This document shows positions 1 through 8,117 of a stretch of DNA of 64,000 nucleotides, one piece after another. Made by a program: the position numbers and the translations under genes. Where the stretch lies: the NCBI GenBank assembly GCA_016704565.1, contig JADIZV010000002.1, positions 744,001 to 808,000 of the forward strand. The letters run 5' to 3'. The DNA is from Candidatus Phosphoribacter baldrii (GTDB lineage: Bacteria; Actinomycetota; Actinomycetes; Actinomycetales; Dermatophilaceae). Within the stretch, counting starts at the first letter, position 1, and each line of letters starts with the position of its first letter. A model generated the notes under the pieces. The model was not told the origin of the DNA. It searched no databases and worked only from the letters and a program-made list of their open reading frames with translations.

Positions 1-1
1 C

Positions 2-190
2 AATGCCGCGGATTTCCGCACCAAGGTCGGCGCGCTGGCCAAAGACGTCCCGTATGCCGTCTACTGCCGCAGCGGGAACCGCTCGGGCACCGCCCTGGCC
101 ATCATGAAGGCGCTGGGCTTCACCCAGACCTACCACCTCGGGGGCGGGATCACGGCGTGGACCGCCGCCGGGGGAGCCGTGACGAAGTGA
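2..190 (+). CDS. rhodanese-like domain protein (3' fragment)
   Basis: This is the C-terminal part of a rhodanese-fold sulfurtransferase; the 5' end lies outside the window. The reading frame beginning at base 2 gives 62 residues ending in TGA. It shows the rhodanese active-site loop CRSGNRSG with the catalytic cysteine at residue 22 of the fragment, followed by the usual helix and the closing motif HLGGGITAW. It sits 37 bases before a thioredoxin gene on the same strand, so a redox or sulfur-handling operon is likely. Single-domain rhodaneses carry persulfide sulfur; the substrate cannot be told from sequence. Confidence 0.9.
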   Translation, partial: NAADFRTKVGALAKDVPYAVYCRSGNRSGTALAIMKALGFTQTYHLGGGITAWTAAGGAVTK

Positions 191-227
191 GCACGCGACC
201 GACCGACCCATCCCAGCGAGGAGACTC

Positions 228-608
228 ATGAGCACCATCACCCTCACGGCCGCCACGTTCGAGCAGACCGTGACGGACAACGACATCGTTCTCGTGGACT
301 TCTGGGCCGCCTGGTGCGGACCGTGTCGGATGTTCGCCCCGATCTTCGAGAAGGCGTCCACCGAGCACCCGGACATCGTCTTCGGCAAGGTCGACACCGA
401 GGCCGAGCGGGAGTTGGCCGGGGCAGCGGGCATCACCTCGATCCCTACGCTCATGGCCTTCCGCGAGGGCGTGCTGGTCTTCGCCCAGCCGGGTGCTCTG
501 CCGGCGGCGGCCCTCACCCAAGTCATCGAGGGCGTCAAGGCCCTAGACATGGCCGACGTCCACGCGCAGGTCGCCGCCCAACGGGCCCAGGCGCAGACCC
601 AGGCCTGA
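228..608 (+). CDS. thioredoxin
   Basis: A 126-residue thioredoxin, a cytoplasmic thiol-disulfide reductase. The active site WCGPC is at residues 29-33 and the cis-proline is in SIPT at residues 71-74, both canonical. The protein is about 18 residues longer than a minimal thioredoxin because of an Ala/Gln-rich C-terminal tail. The ATG at 228 is preceded by GAGGAG with suitable spacing, which fixes the start. It follows a rhodanese gene on the same strand and probably shares its transcript; pairing of the two suggests reduction of rhodanese persulfide, which is an inference. Confidence 0.93.
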   Translation: MSTITLTAATFEQTVTDNDIVLVDFWAAWCGPCRMFAPIFEKASTEHPDIVFGKVDTEAERELAGAAGITSIPTLMAFREGVLVFAQPGALPAAALTQVIEGVKALDMADVHAQVAAQRAQAQTQA

Positions 609-639
609 GCGTCGGGCCGGGTCCACTAGGGTCCGAGGG

Positions 640-1569
640 GTGAGCAGCGAACGGCATGTGCACCTGGATCGGCGCGCCGTCCTGCTCGTTGTCGGGTGCA
701 CGGTCCTGTGGGGCCTGGGCCAGATCGCCTCGAAGGTCGCCCTGGCCCAGATCCCGCCGCTCACCCAGGGTGGGCTGCGCTCGGTCGGCGCAGCCCTGCT
801 CGTGCTCACGTGGGCGCGGTGGCGCGGCATACCACTGTGGGAACGGGACGGCACGCTCGTGCCGGGGCTGATCGCGGGGACCCTGTTCGCAGCCGAGTTC
901 GGAGCCATCTACTCCGCGCTGCAGTTCACGACCGCCGGGCGGATGACCGTCTTCCTCTATCTCGCGCCGTTCGTCGTGGCGATCGGGATGGTCTTCATCT
1001 CCCGGTCCGAGGGCTTGCGCGGGCTCGCGCTCGCCGGGCTCGTGACTGCCTTCGCCGGCGTCGCCTTTGCCTTCCTGGACAGTCTCACGACCTCCGGCGC
1101 GGGATCGCGCCAATGGCTTGGCGACCTGCTTGCGGGCCTGGCAGCCCTGGGCTGGGGCGCGACCACGCTGGTCATCCGGGCGACCCAGCTCGGGCCGGTG
1201 CATCCGGCCAAGACCTTGCTCTACCAACTGGCCGTCTCCGGGGTCGGCCTCACCACGGTCGGCTGGCTGTCCGGCGAACGTGTCCAGTGGCCCCTGACCC
1301 CGATGAATGCGGGGGCGCTCGCCTTCCAGATCATCGTCGTGGGGTCCTCAAGCTATCTCGTGTGGTTCTGGCTGATCCGCACCTATTCAGCAACCAAATT
1401 GTCGGCGTTCACCCTGCTCACCCCGGTCGTCGCCCTGGTCGCCGGGGCGGTGCTGCTGCACGAGGCCGTCACGCCGCGGACTCTCGTGGCGCTCGTCGCC
1501 GTGTGCCTTGGTTTGGTTGCCGTCAACCTGCGGCCACGCCGCCCCCAACGGGCCTTGAGCCGCGACTAG
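640..1569 (+). CDS. EamA/DMT-family transporter
   Basis: A 309-residue polytopic membrane protein of the drug/metabolite transporter superfamily, with two EamA halves and about ten hydrophobic segments. The first half starts with AVLLVVGCTVLWGLGQIAS, the typical EamA opening with the Trp-Gly pair. The GTG at 640 is the first plausible start after the thioredoxin stop, 31 bases away. Members export metabolites or amino acids; the substrate cannot be inferred. The stop codon overlaps the stop codon of the convergent PAS gene by four bases. One GGCATAC word in the gene (about 825) is read as Gly-Ile-Pro using a rare ATA codon. Confidence 0.85.
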   Translation: MSSERHVHLDRRAVLLVVGCTVLWGLGQIASKVALAQIPPLTQGGLRSVGAALLVLTWARWRGIPLWERDGTLVPGLIAGTLFAAEFGAIYSALQFTTAGRMTVFLYLAPFVVAIGMVFISRSEGLRGLALAGLVTAFAGVAFAFLDSLTTSGAGSRQWLGDLLAGLAALGWGATTLVIRATQLGPVHPAKTLLYQLAVSGVGLTTVGWLSGERVQWPLTPMNAGALAFQIIVVGSSSYLVWFWLIRTYSATKLSAFTLLTPVVALVAGAVLLHEAVTPRTLVALVAVCLGLVAVNLRPRRPQRALSRD

Positions 1570-2924
1570 ATCTTCGCCGCCAACTCGACGATCCGGGTCA
1601 GCACGGCCGCCAACTCGTCGCGGTCCAAAGCGGCGCTGGTGGCCGCGACCGCCTCGACGGCTTGCTCGACTCGGCGCATCTGCTCGCCGACCGCGCTCAG
1701 GGCCACGTCGAAGGTGCGCAGCGTGTCGTGCAGACTCGGGCAGTCCTCGGCGGGGTCAGCTGACCCGCCGTCCGAGCCATCGAGTAGTGCCCTCCACGAC
1801 GTGGTCGCCGCGCTTGTCCCCGAGACCTGCGCGGAGACGCGAGCCACCCGTGCGACGTATGCCGCGGTCGCCGCCTTGTCGGCCTGCAGATCGGCATCGA
1901 GGATGGCCAGCAGCGCAGTCGTCAGGCTCGAGAGGGCACGCTCGGACACCCGAGGGTCTTCTGCTCCGGCCTCGACCGCCACGACGTAGCGGCCGATAGC
2001 CTCGGCCTGCATCCGGGCGATCGCGCTGCTGAGCGCCAACTGTTTGCGGGTCCGCACCACCGGGGTGAGATCTTGGGCGGCCGCACTGACCGTCTCGGAT
2101 AAGCTCTGCAGTTGGGTGCGGATCACCGGCACGAAAGCGACCACGTCCGCTCCGAAAGGCTCGCGCTCGACGGCCGTCGATGTCGCCGTGACCTCGGTGT
2201 CCAGGCTGGCCAACGCCGTCCGCAGTCGACGTAGGTCACGCGCCAGGGTGTCGGCCAGGACCAGCGAACCGGCGATGTCCGTCGCGAAAGCGCCCAACCG
2301 GGACCGCGCATCAGCCACCTGCGACAGCATCTTGCGGGCCGTCTTGGACCCGTCGGCCAGGTCCGGCAGGGGCGGGCACACGGACTCCCGGGCCGCCACC
2401 TCGACCGGAACCAGGTCGAGCTGCAGATCGGTGTATGAGGCAAAACCGTTGTCGGCCAACGCTTGTGTGAGACTGTCGCCGCCGATCTCAGCCGCCTGCC
2501 GGGCGCTGGCGCCGGAGTCACGGGCCGCGAGCTCAGCCGCTCGGACCGCGCCGTAGAGCGACTCGAACAGGTCCCGGGCGGTGCGGTCGCACGGAGTCGC
2601 GCGCACCGAGAGAAACCGTCCCTCGATGGGCACGATCGTGGCGAACGCCCAATACGTGCTGCCGTCTTTGGCAAGATTCTTGACATAAGCGCAGACCGGA
2701 TGGCCCGACCCCAAGAGATCCCACGTTGCCTTGAACACGGCGCCGGGCATGTCGGGGTGGCGAATGATGTTGTGCGGCGCACCCAGCAGCTCGGATCGGG
2801 CATAGCGGGCATTGCGCGCGAACACCTCGTTCGCCTCGTCGATGACCCCCTTGGCGTCAGTCGTCGAGAAGAACAGGTCCTCGATGGGGACCTCATGGAA
2901 CAGCCCGGTGGGCGTCGGTGACAT
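1566..2924 (-). CDS. Aer-like PAS-domain protein without an MCP signalling tip
   Basis: A 452-residue protein beginning MSPTPT at 2924. Residues of about 10-110 form a PAS domain closely resembling the FAD-binding PAS of aerotaxis receptors: DAKGVIDEANEVF, then ELLGAPHNIIRHPDMPG, then a KDGSTYW segment. The rest is long, Ala-rich, mostly helical and probably coiled. I see neither a transmembrane pair nor the highly conserved methyl-accepting hairpin, so it is not a normal chemoreceptor. It may be a soluble redox or oxygen sensor with an unrecognised output. The open frame continues upstream to 3221, but that part overlaps another gene and looks non-coding. The start has only a weak ribosome site. 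Confidence 0.75.
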   Translation of the reverse strand: MSPTPTGLFHEVPIEDLFFSTTDAKGVIDEANEVFARNARYARSELLGAPHNIIRHPDMPGAVFKATWDLLGSGHPVCAYVKNLAKDGSTYWAFATIVPIEGRFLSVRATPCDRTARDLFESLYGAVRAAELAARDSGASARQAAEIGGDSLTQALADNGFASYTDLQLDLVPVEVAARESVCPPLPDLADGSKTARKMLSQVADARSRLGAFATDIAGSLVLADTLARDLRRLRTALASLDTEVTATSTAVEREPFGADVVAFVPVIRTQLQSLSETVSAAAQDLTPVVRTRKQLALSSAIARMQAEAIGRYVVAVEAGAEDPRVSERALSSLTTALLAILDADLQADKAATAAYVARVARVSAQVSGTSAATTSWRALLDGSDGGSADPAEDCPSLHDTLRTFDVALSAVGEQMRRVEQAVEAVAATSAALDRDELAAVLTRIVELAAKI

Positions 2925-3057
2925 GGGAGAGACCTCGGCGTGCACGGTCGGGGCGCGCAACTCGCGCCATGGGGAGACTCGGCCGAGCCTAGGACACGGC
3001 CCGCTCACCCGTCGAGGCGAAACGGATCGTCGACGACCTGCTCGGCACAATGGGGCT

Positions 3058-3345
3058 ATGGACGCGCCGTATGTGCAGCATGCGCCCGGGTGTGCCCTCG
3101 ACCCAGTGCATTGGTTCCGCCATGCCGTCGCGGTCTCAGCCCGATTGGCGTTGCAGGACGTCGACCGTAGCCAGCACGACCAGCACTCGGCCGCAGCCCT
3201 CCTTGACACGCTCGGTCTCATCGCCGAGCTCCCCGAATGGGGAGAGGTGACGCTGCGTGAGGTCGCCCGTCAGGCCACGATCATGACGGACGAGGTCTTC
3301 GTCGGCATGTGCACCTGCGGGGCCGCCCGCGACGCCGGACTGTAG
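3058..3345 (+). CDS. small hypothetical protein
   Basis: A 95-residue protein starting MDAPYVQHAPGC. It is acidic and mainly helical, with a heart of the form SAAALLDTLGLIAELPEWGEVTLREVARQ and a short C-terminal MCTCG cluster that could bind a metal or be redox active. No family recognised. It begins 133 bases upstream of, and divergent from, the Aer-like PAS gene, so the two may share a control region. A perfect inverted repeat 20 bases after its stop looks like its terminator. Confidence 0.55.
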   Translation: MDAPYVQHAPGCALDPVHWFRHAVAVSARLALQDVDRSQHDQHSAAALLDTLGLIAELPEWGEVTLREVARQATIMTDEVFVGMCTCGAARDAGL

Positions 3346-3364
3346 CCGCCGGGTGGTGGGCACA

Positions 3365-3389
3365 CGGCATACGCCGACCCGGTATGCCG
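3365..3389 (+). terminator. hairpin made of an inverted CGGCATAC/GTATGCCG pair
   Basis: CGGCATAC at 3365-3372 and GTATGCCG at 3382-3389 form a perfect 8-bp stem with a 9-base loop, 20 bases after the stop of the small gene ending at 3345. There is no T tract. It is built from the over-represented octamer of this genome, in the way uptake-sequence pairs serve as terminators in Neisseria; the terminator role here is inferred from position. Confidence 0.55.
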
Positions 3390-3500
3390 CGCTCTTGGTT
3401 GGGGCGACGAACGTGCCCCTTGGACGTTTCAACGCACGATCTGCACGGCCCGGACTCAGGCGCAGGGCCGAGGAGCGTCGGCACTCAGTCGCCGAGTGAG

Positions 3501-3707
3501 ATGGTCGCCCGATCCGGGTTGGGTGAGCTGCTGGCCAACGCGTCGGCTCGGCCCGGCACGCCGCCCGGGGAGCCGGGTGTGCGTCAGTTGCCGCGGCAAA
3601 CCCACGAGCGGATCCTGGCCGCCTTCGCCCGAGGAACCCTGACCGTCACTGAGAACGGCCGGTCAGCCTTGTCTGCGGCAGAAGATCAGGCGCCGACGAC
3701 GAAGTAG
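3501..3707 (+). CDS. small hypothetical ORF
   Basis: A possible 68-residue protein starting MVARSGLGELLANASARPG. The middle is Pro/Gly-rich and a helical stretch (QTHERILAAFARGTL) follows. No family recognised. The open frame extends upstream to 3309, but that part crosses the 3365-3389 hairpin and reads as non-coding. Its last 22 bases overlap the convergent ORF ending at 3686. Either of the two could be spurious. Confidence 0.35.
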   Translation: MVARSGLGELLANASARPGTPPGEPGVRQLPRQTHERILAAFARGTLTVTENGRSALSAAEDQAPTTK

Positions 3708-3832
3708 TCCTCGGGGTGCAGGCGGACGTCGGCCTCGGGGGTCGGGTGACCCGACAAGGAGAGCAGGTCCGGGTTGGCGGCGAGCAGCTCAGCCAGGCCG
3801 GCCTGGATATCAAGGTCTTCGAGGGTGAACAT
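3686..3832 (-). CDS. small hypothetical ORF
   Basis: A possible 48-residue acidic protein starting MFTLEDLDIQAGLAELL and ending HPEDYFVVGA. Composition (acidic, leucine-rich helix followed by a short strand) looks protein-like, but no family is recognised and no clear ribosome site precedes the ATG at 3832; a GTG two codons upstream is an alternative. It lies downstream of glnA beyond a strong hairpin. Confidence 0.4.
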   Translation of the reverse strand: MFTLEDLDIQAGLAELLAANPDLLSLSGHPTPEADVRLHPEDYFVVGA

Positions 3833-3906
3833 GATCACACTGTCCGTGCTACCGGCAGGTAAGGCAAATCCATCCGGCCCGGCGTGGCGCGAGACACGCA
3901 TCAGCG

Positions 3907-3940
3907 GTATGCCGCGCCCCCAGGTGGGGACGCGGCATAC
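3907..3940 (-). terminator. strong hairpin downstream of glnA, built from an octamer pair
   Basis: GTATGCCGCG at 3907-3916 pairs perfectly with CGCGGCATAC at 3931-3940, and the intervening bases can add a second CCCC/GGGG stem. The hairpin starts 50 bases after the glnA stop codon. No T tract follows, as is common in high-G+C actinobacteria. Position and strength support a glnA terminator. Confidence 0.6.
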
Positions 3941-3989
3941 GGGAACTGCGTTTTGGCGAGAGAACGGGAGGTCTCGTACCTCGCTCGGC

Positions 3990-5414
3990 TCAGATGTCGA
4001 AGTACATCTCGAACTCGTGCGGGTGCGGGCGGAAGCGGATCGGGTCGACCTCGTTCTTGCGCTTCCACTCGATCCAGGTCTCGATGAGGTCCTTGGTGAA
4101 CACGCCACCTTCGAGCAGGAAGTCGTGGTCGGCCTCGAGCGCGTTGAGCACCTCGGGGAGCGAACCCGGGACCTGCTTGATCTCGGCGTGCTCCTCGGGC
4201 GGCAGCTCGTAGAGGTCCTTGTCGACCGGCTCCGGCGGCTCGATGCGGTTCTTGATGCCGTCCAGGCCAGCCATCAACTGCGCCGCGAACGCCAGGTAGG
4301 GGTTGGCCGACGGGTCCGGGATCCGGAACTCGATCCGCTTCGCCTTCGGCGAAGACCCGGCGATCGGGATGCGGATGCACGCCGAACGGTTACGGGCCGA
4401 GTAGACCAGGTTGACCGGCGCCTCGTAACCCGGCACCAGCCGGTGGTAGGAGTTGACCGTCGGGTTGGTGAAGGCCAGCAGCGACGGGGCGTGCTTGAGC
4501 AGACCCCCGATATACCACCGGGCGAGGTCCGACAGCCCGCCATAACCACTCTCGTCGTAGAACAGCGGCTTGCCGTCCTTCCACAACGACTGGTGGGTGT
4601 GCATGCCCGACCCGTTGTCGCCGAAGATCGGCTTGGGCATGAAGGTCACCGTCTGGCCGTTGGCCCACGCCGTGTTCTTGATGACGTACTTGAACTTCAT
4701 CATGTCGTCGCCGGAGTGCAGCAGCGTGTTGAAGCGGTAGTTGATCTCCTGCTGCCCGCCCGAGGCCACCTCGTGGTGCGAGCGCTCGACGGCGATCCCG
4801 ACCTCGGCCAGGCGCAGGCACATCTCGTCACGCAGGTCGGCGAAGTGGTCGACCGGCGACACCGGGAAGTAGCCGCCCTTCATCCGCGGCTTGTAACCCA
4901 GGTTGCCGCCCTCCTCGACCCGGCCGGTGTTCCACACCGCCGCCTTCGAGTCGATGTAGTAGAAGCTCTCGTTGGCCGACGTCTTGAACCGCACGTCGTC
5001 GAACACGAAGAACTCCGCCTCGGCGCCGAAGTAGGCGGTGTCGGCGATCCCCGTCGACTTGAGGTAGGCCTCGGCCTTGGCCGCGATGTTGCGCGGGTCG
5101 CGGCTGTAGGGCTCGTCGGTGAACGGGTCGACGATCGAGAAGTTCATCACCAGCGTCTTCTCCACCCGGAACGGGTCGAGGTAGGCCGTCGCCACGTCGG
5201 GCAGCAACTTCATGTCCGACTCGTGGATCGCCTGGAACCCGCGGATCGAGCTGCCGTCGAAGGCCTGCCCGACCGTGAAGAAGTCCTCGTCCAACGTCTG
5301 CGCCGGAACGTTGAAGTGCTGCATGACCCCGGGCAGGTCACAGAACCGGATGTCGACGAACTTGACGTCCTGCGCCTTGATATAGGCCAGGACCTCGTCG
5401 GCTGAAGTGAACAA
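3990..5414 (-). CDS. glnA: glutamine synthetase, type I
   Basis: A 474-residue GSI-type glutamine synthetase that makes glutamine from glutamate, ammonia and ATP in the cytoplasm. Visible hallmarks are the N-terminal beta-grasp segment, FDGSSIRGF, the catalytic [12 protein letters not shown] block and the arginine/phosphate region. Tyr402 in [10 protein letters not shown] is the adenylylation site of the GSI-beta subtype, so GlnE control is expected. The start appears to be TTG at 5412-5414, preceded by GAGGAGG with good spacing; no ATG fits the family N terminus. A GlnR-type box lies 156 bases upstream. The gene contains no copy of the abundant octamer. Confidence 0.98.
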   Translation of the reverse strand: MFTSADEVLAYIKAQDVKFVDIRFCDLPGVMQHFNVPAQTLDEDFFTVGQAFDGSSIRGFQAIHESDMKLLPDVATAYLDPFRVEKTLVMNFSIVDPFTDEPYSRDPRNIAAKAEAYLKSTGIADTAYFGAEAEFFVFDDVRFKTSANESFYYIDSKAAVWNTGRVEEGGNLGYKPRMKGGYFPVSPVDHFADLRDEMCLRLAEVGIAVERSHHEVASGGQQEINYRFNTLLHSGDDMMKFKYVIKNTAWANGQTVTFMPKPIFGDNGSGMHTHQSLWKDGKPLFYDESGYGGLSDLARWYIGGLLKHAPSLLAFTNPTVNSYHRLVPGYEAPVNLVYSARNRSACIRIPIAGSSPKAKRIEFRIPDPSANPYLAFAAQLMAGLDGIKNRIEPPEPVDKDLYELPPEEHAEIKQVPGSLPEVLNALEADHDFLLEGGVFTKDLIETWIEWKRKNEVDPIRFRPHPHEFEMYFDI

Positions 5415-5569
5415 ACCAACCTCCTCCAGAGTGGACCCGGACCGCCGCAGGAACCCGACGTGACAGCAATGGCACGGCGTGACACGGCGCCCGGAGTGGT
5501 GCGTGGTGATGCTTCGTGGTGCTTCGCCCCGACGTTAGGGCGGGCGGATTTCCCGGTCGTGTTGCCGAT

Positions 5570-5586
5570 GTTTCGCCACTGTTAAC
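5570..5586 (-). promoter_or_regulatory. GlnR-type box upstream of glnA
   Basis: On the minus strand the sequence reads GTTAAC, six bases, GAAAC, which is the actinobacterial GlnR a-site/b-site pattern. A weaker second pair (ACAC, six bases, GAAAT-like) follows one 22-base step closer to glnA. It lies 156 bases upstream of the TTG start. GlnR is known to control glnA by nitrogen status in related organisms; control here is inferred. Confidence 0.6.
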
Positions 5587-5639
5587 TGGCGGACCGGAGC
5601 GTGCGAGCACGGCGCTGTGCCTCGGACTAGGCTATCGGG

Positions 5640-6104
5640 GTGGTCGATCGCCGTGACGTCGCCTCCTGGTTGGAAGGGCCCCGCGCCCGCACCCAGGCAC
5701 CTGGGGAGTTCCCTGGACAGGCCCTCGGTATGCCGCCCAGCGGCCCCGGCTCGATCGCCCGCTTCGGTCGGCGGCTTGCCGCCATCACCATCGACTGGCT
5801 CCTGTGCCAGCTCATCGCAGTCTTCGTCCTGCGAGCCCAGCTCGGGCAGGGCGGTGCGGGCAGTTTCGCCCCTCTTGCGGTTTTCGCGGTCGAAAACCTC
5901 CTGCTGCTGCCCACGATGGGAGCAACCGTCGGCCAGCGAGTGCTGGGCATCATGATCATGACCGTCGACCGTCGTCGGGTCTCCGTGGTCCAGGTAGCTC
6001 TGCGCACCCTGCTGCTGTGCCTGGCCGTCCCCGCCCTGATCTGGGACCGGGACGGGCGTGGCTTGCACGACAAGGCGGCGGCGACCGTTCTCGTGCGCCG
6101 GTGA
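5640..6104 (+). CDS. RDD-family membrane protein
   Basis: A 154-residue RDD-family protein with a GTG start. The RDD signature is seen at the first helix (IARFGRRLAAITIDWLLCQLI) and again near the C terminus (DRDGRGLHDKAAATVLV). There are three hydrophobic segments. An RDD protein next to glnA is a conserved actinobacterial arrangement (Rv2219A beside glnA1). Here it is divergent from glnA across 225 bases holding the GlnR box. Function unknown; a transport or ion role has been proposed for the family. Confidence 0.85.
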   Translation: MVDRRDVASWLEGPRARTQAPGEFPGQALGMPPSGPGSIARFGRRLAAITIDWLLCQLIAVFVLRAQLGQGGAGSFAPLAVFAVENLLLLPTMGATVGQRVLGIMIMTVDRRRVSVVQVALRTLLLCLAVPALIWDRDGRGLHDKAAATVLVRR

Positions 6105-6817
6105 GCGCGCGACTGGCCGATCTCGCCGAGGTCCTGCGGGCCGCGGCCAAAGGGGTGTTCCCCCCATCTGACGGCGCCTGGGAGCGGGCCGGGTTGTGGC
6201 TACGCGGCGTCGAAGCGGTCGTCGCGATGTCGGGGCACGCCTACCTGGCCGTCGGTCAGGACCTCGCCGACGTCGAGCTGGACGCGCACGGGGTCGACGG
6301 TTACGGGGGAGCCCACCACCCACGGGTCGCCGAGCTCATCCGCGGCTCGGGTTGGGCGGACAACCTCGACGTCCTGCTCGTCCGCCCGCCCGAGGCACCG
6401 CGGCCGTCCGGCTCAGGGCCGGACCTCGTTCCGCGCGCCGACCTCGCCGGGCACCCCCGGGTCGCGGTCGCCCAGCACGTGCGCAGCGGCATACGAGTCC
6501 TCGGTATGCCGTCCCGCCGGGTCCGCTCGGTCGTCACCATCGCCTCCGGCGTGGGTGGGCTGCCCGAGATCGGGGTGCAGGCCGAAGGGCCCGGATCGGG
6601 GCGGGAGCTGCTCGACGCGGCACTGCGCTGGGTCGAGGACGAACTCGGGCACGCCGACCCCCTGGTGGCAGCAGTCGCCCCGGGGAATGCCCGGTCGCTG
6701 CGGTTGTTCCTGCGAGCCGGGTTCGTTCCCGTGGGTTCGGTCCAGCTGTTCCGGCCCGAACGCCACCCCTGGCAGCGGGACGCATCAGCCGGGTCCTCGA
6801 CCAGATCCGACGAATGA
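6101..6817 (+). CDS. GNAT-family N-acetyltransferase-like protein
   Basis: A 238-residue protein from a GTG that overlaps the RDD stop codon by four bases (GTGA), so the two are translationally coupled. The C-terminal part shows a GNAT core: a beta strand, GSGRELLDAALRWVEDELG, and the ending NARSLRLFLRAGFVPVGSVQLF, which matches the acetyl-CoA binding helix and the last strands. The N-terminal half is not recognised. The substrate is unknown. Two octamer words at 6487 and 6504 form an inverted pair inside the coding sequence. Confidence 0.7.
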   Translation: MSARLADLAEVLRAAAKGVFPPSDGAWERAGLWLRGVEAVVAMSGHAYLAVGQDLADVELDAHGVDGYGGAHHPRVAELIRGSGWADNLDVLLVRPPEAPRPSGSGPDLVPRADLAGHPRVAVAQHVRSGIRVLGMPSRRVRSVVTIASGVGGLPEIGVQAEGPGSGRELLDAALRWVEDELGHADPLVAAVAPGNARSLRLFLRAGFVPVGSVQLFRPERHPWQRDASAGSSTRSDE

Positions 6818-6870
6818 GGCAATTCACAGCAGATTGAGGCGGCGTGGAGGTATTCACGCCCGATTGCCTC
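6816..6870 (+). terminator. nested hairpins after the GNAT gene
   Basis: GAGGCAAT at 6816-6823 pairs with ATTGCCTC at 6863-6870. A second stem, GGCGTG with CACGCC, forms inside it. The structure starts at the stop codon of the GNAT gene and precedes the sigma-factor gene, so it probably separates the two units. The remaining bases up to 7031 hold no other feature I can support, apart from an alternative sigma-factor start. Confidence 0.45.
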
Positions 6871-7031
6871 GCTCTTCTCCGGGAAGGACCTATCGAGAAG
6901 AGGAACCTGTGACCAACGCAGCAGTGGTGCGCCGGTCGGCGCCGGGACCGCTGAGGTGCCCCGGTGCCGAACGATCCGTCCACGGGCGGCGTCCCGCCGG
7001 TAAAGTCGGACGGACCGTCGGAAGGGTGGGC

Positions 7032-7622
7032 ATGCACGAGAGGGAAAGCCTCACCTGTCTCGTCGCGCGTGCACGCGAGGGGGACCAACGGGCGTGGGAC
7101 GAGGTCGTGGAGCGCTTCGCGGGTCTGCTCTGGGCGATCGCTCGCTCACACCGCCTGGACTGTCAGGCGGCCGCCGACTGTGTGCAGGCGACCTGGCTGC
7201 GCCTCGTGGAATCGCTCGACCGGATCGACCAGCCGGAGGCATTGCCGGGCTGGTTGTTGACCACCGCCCGCCGTGAGGCGCTGCGGATCATCCACAGTCA
7301 AGGTCGCGTGCTGCTGGACCGCGACGAGGAGCCGCGCGACCGCCCCGACGACCAGGCCGATGACCTCGACGCGCACCTGTTGGCGTCGGAACGAGACACC
7401 GTCCTGTGGCGGACATTCGGCCGCCTCGGTGAACGCTGTCGGCGACTGTTGCGCATTCTCATGGCCGACGACGCGCCTCCGTATGCCGTCGTCGCCACCG
7501 AGTTGGGCATGCCAGTCGGGTCGATCGGGCCCACGAGGGCCCGGTGTCTGAGCCGATTGCGGGAGCTGTTGGGGGAGTCGGGGTACGAATTCCGGGCTGG
7601 AGCCACGAGGGGGCAGGCATGA
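7032..7622 (+). CDS. ECF-type RNA polymerase sigma factor
   Basis: A 196-residue sigma-70 family factor. The sigma2 region is visible in ARAREGDQRAWDEVVERFAGLLW and in AADCVQATWLRLVESLDRI, and sigma4 in RLLRILMADDAPPYAVVATELGMPVGSIGPTRARCLSRLRELL. An alternative start is GTG at 6909, in frame, with a better ribosome site (GAAGAGG) and a 41-residue extension. The stop overlaps the next ATG by four bases (ATGA). The factor leads a module with a small beta-domain protein, a CHAT protease and a subtilase, so it probably transcribes that module or its targets; no anti-sigma factor of a known type is seen. Confidence 0.85.
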   Translation: MHERESLTCLVARAREGDQRAWDEVVERFAGLLWAIARSHRLDCQAAADCVQATWLRLVESLDRIDQPEALPGWLLTTARREALRIIHSQGRVLLDRDEEPRDRPDDQADDLDAHLLASERDTVLWRTFGRLGERCRRLLRILMADDAPPYAVVATELGMPVGSIGPTRARCLSRLRELLGESGYEFRAGATRGQA

Positions 7623-8110
7623 ACGACGACACGACCTGGGACGAGGCCGACCGCGAGTTGTTGGAGTCGCTGGCCCGCGTCGCACTGTTGGTCGATCCTG
7701 AGCCGCCCTACCTGCGCGAGTTGGGCCGCGCAGCGCTGTCGATCCGCCGGGTCGACGCAGAGCTCGCCGAGCTGATCGCCGACTCCCAGCTGGCCGCCGC
7801 AGCGGTCCGGTCAGTCGCTGCCACGACGATGCGGATCCTCGCGTTCGCCCACGGGCGCCTCTCCCTGGACGTGCAGGCCGAGCTGGGTGACGCCGGCTGG
7901 GACCTGCTCGGCGTTGCCGAGGGCGTTGAGCCTTCGGCAACCCAGGTCGATGTCGAAACCGCGGGCGGGGTGGTCTTGACGGCCCATCTGGACGTGTTGG
8001 GCCGGTTCGCCTTCGTCGGCGTGCCCGCAGGTCTGATCCGGCTGCGGGTCGTGGGCGCCGGTGGCGTCGACGTCACGACCGAATGGGTGCGCCTCGCGGC
8101 CGAGGCGTAG
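7619..8110 (+). CDS. small protein with C-terminal beta-sandwich-like domain, coupled to the sigma factor
   Basis: A 163-residue protein whose ATG overlaps the sigma-factor stop. The N-terminal 100 residues are acidic and helical (DEADRELLESLARVALLVDPEPPYLREL). Residues of about 105-160 look like a carboxypeptidase-regulatory or Ig-like domain: VDVETAGGVVLTAHLDVLGRF, then FVGVPAGLIRLRV. There is no membrane segment or signal peptide. Translational coupling suggests it modulates the sigma factor, for example as a protein releasing it after cleavage by one of the neighbouring proteases. That role is an inference; I do not know a characterised homologue. It converges on the CHAT gene with seven bases between. 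Confidence 0.65.
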   Translation: MNDDTTWDEADRELLESLARVALLVDPEPPYLRELGRAALSIRRVDAELAELIADSQLAAAAVRSVAATTMRILAFAHGRLSLDVQAELGDAGWDLLGVAEGVEPSATQVDVETAGGVVLTAHLDVLGRFAFVGVPAGLIRLRVVGAGGVDVTTEWVRLAAEA

Positions 8111-8117
8111 CCCGACG

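Noticed and set aside
3774..5405. 543-codon plus-strand frame opposite glnA
   Set aside because: Mirror frame of glutamine synthetase; composition is not protein-like.
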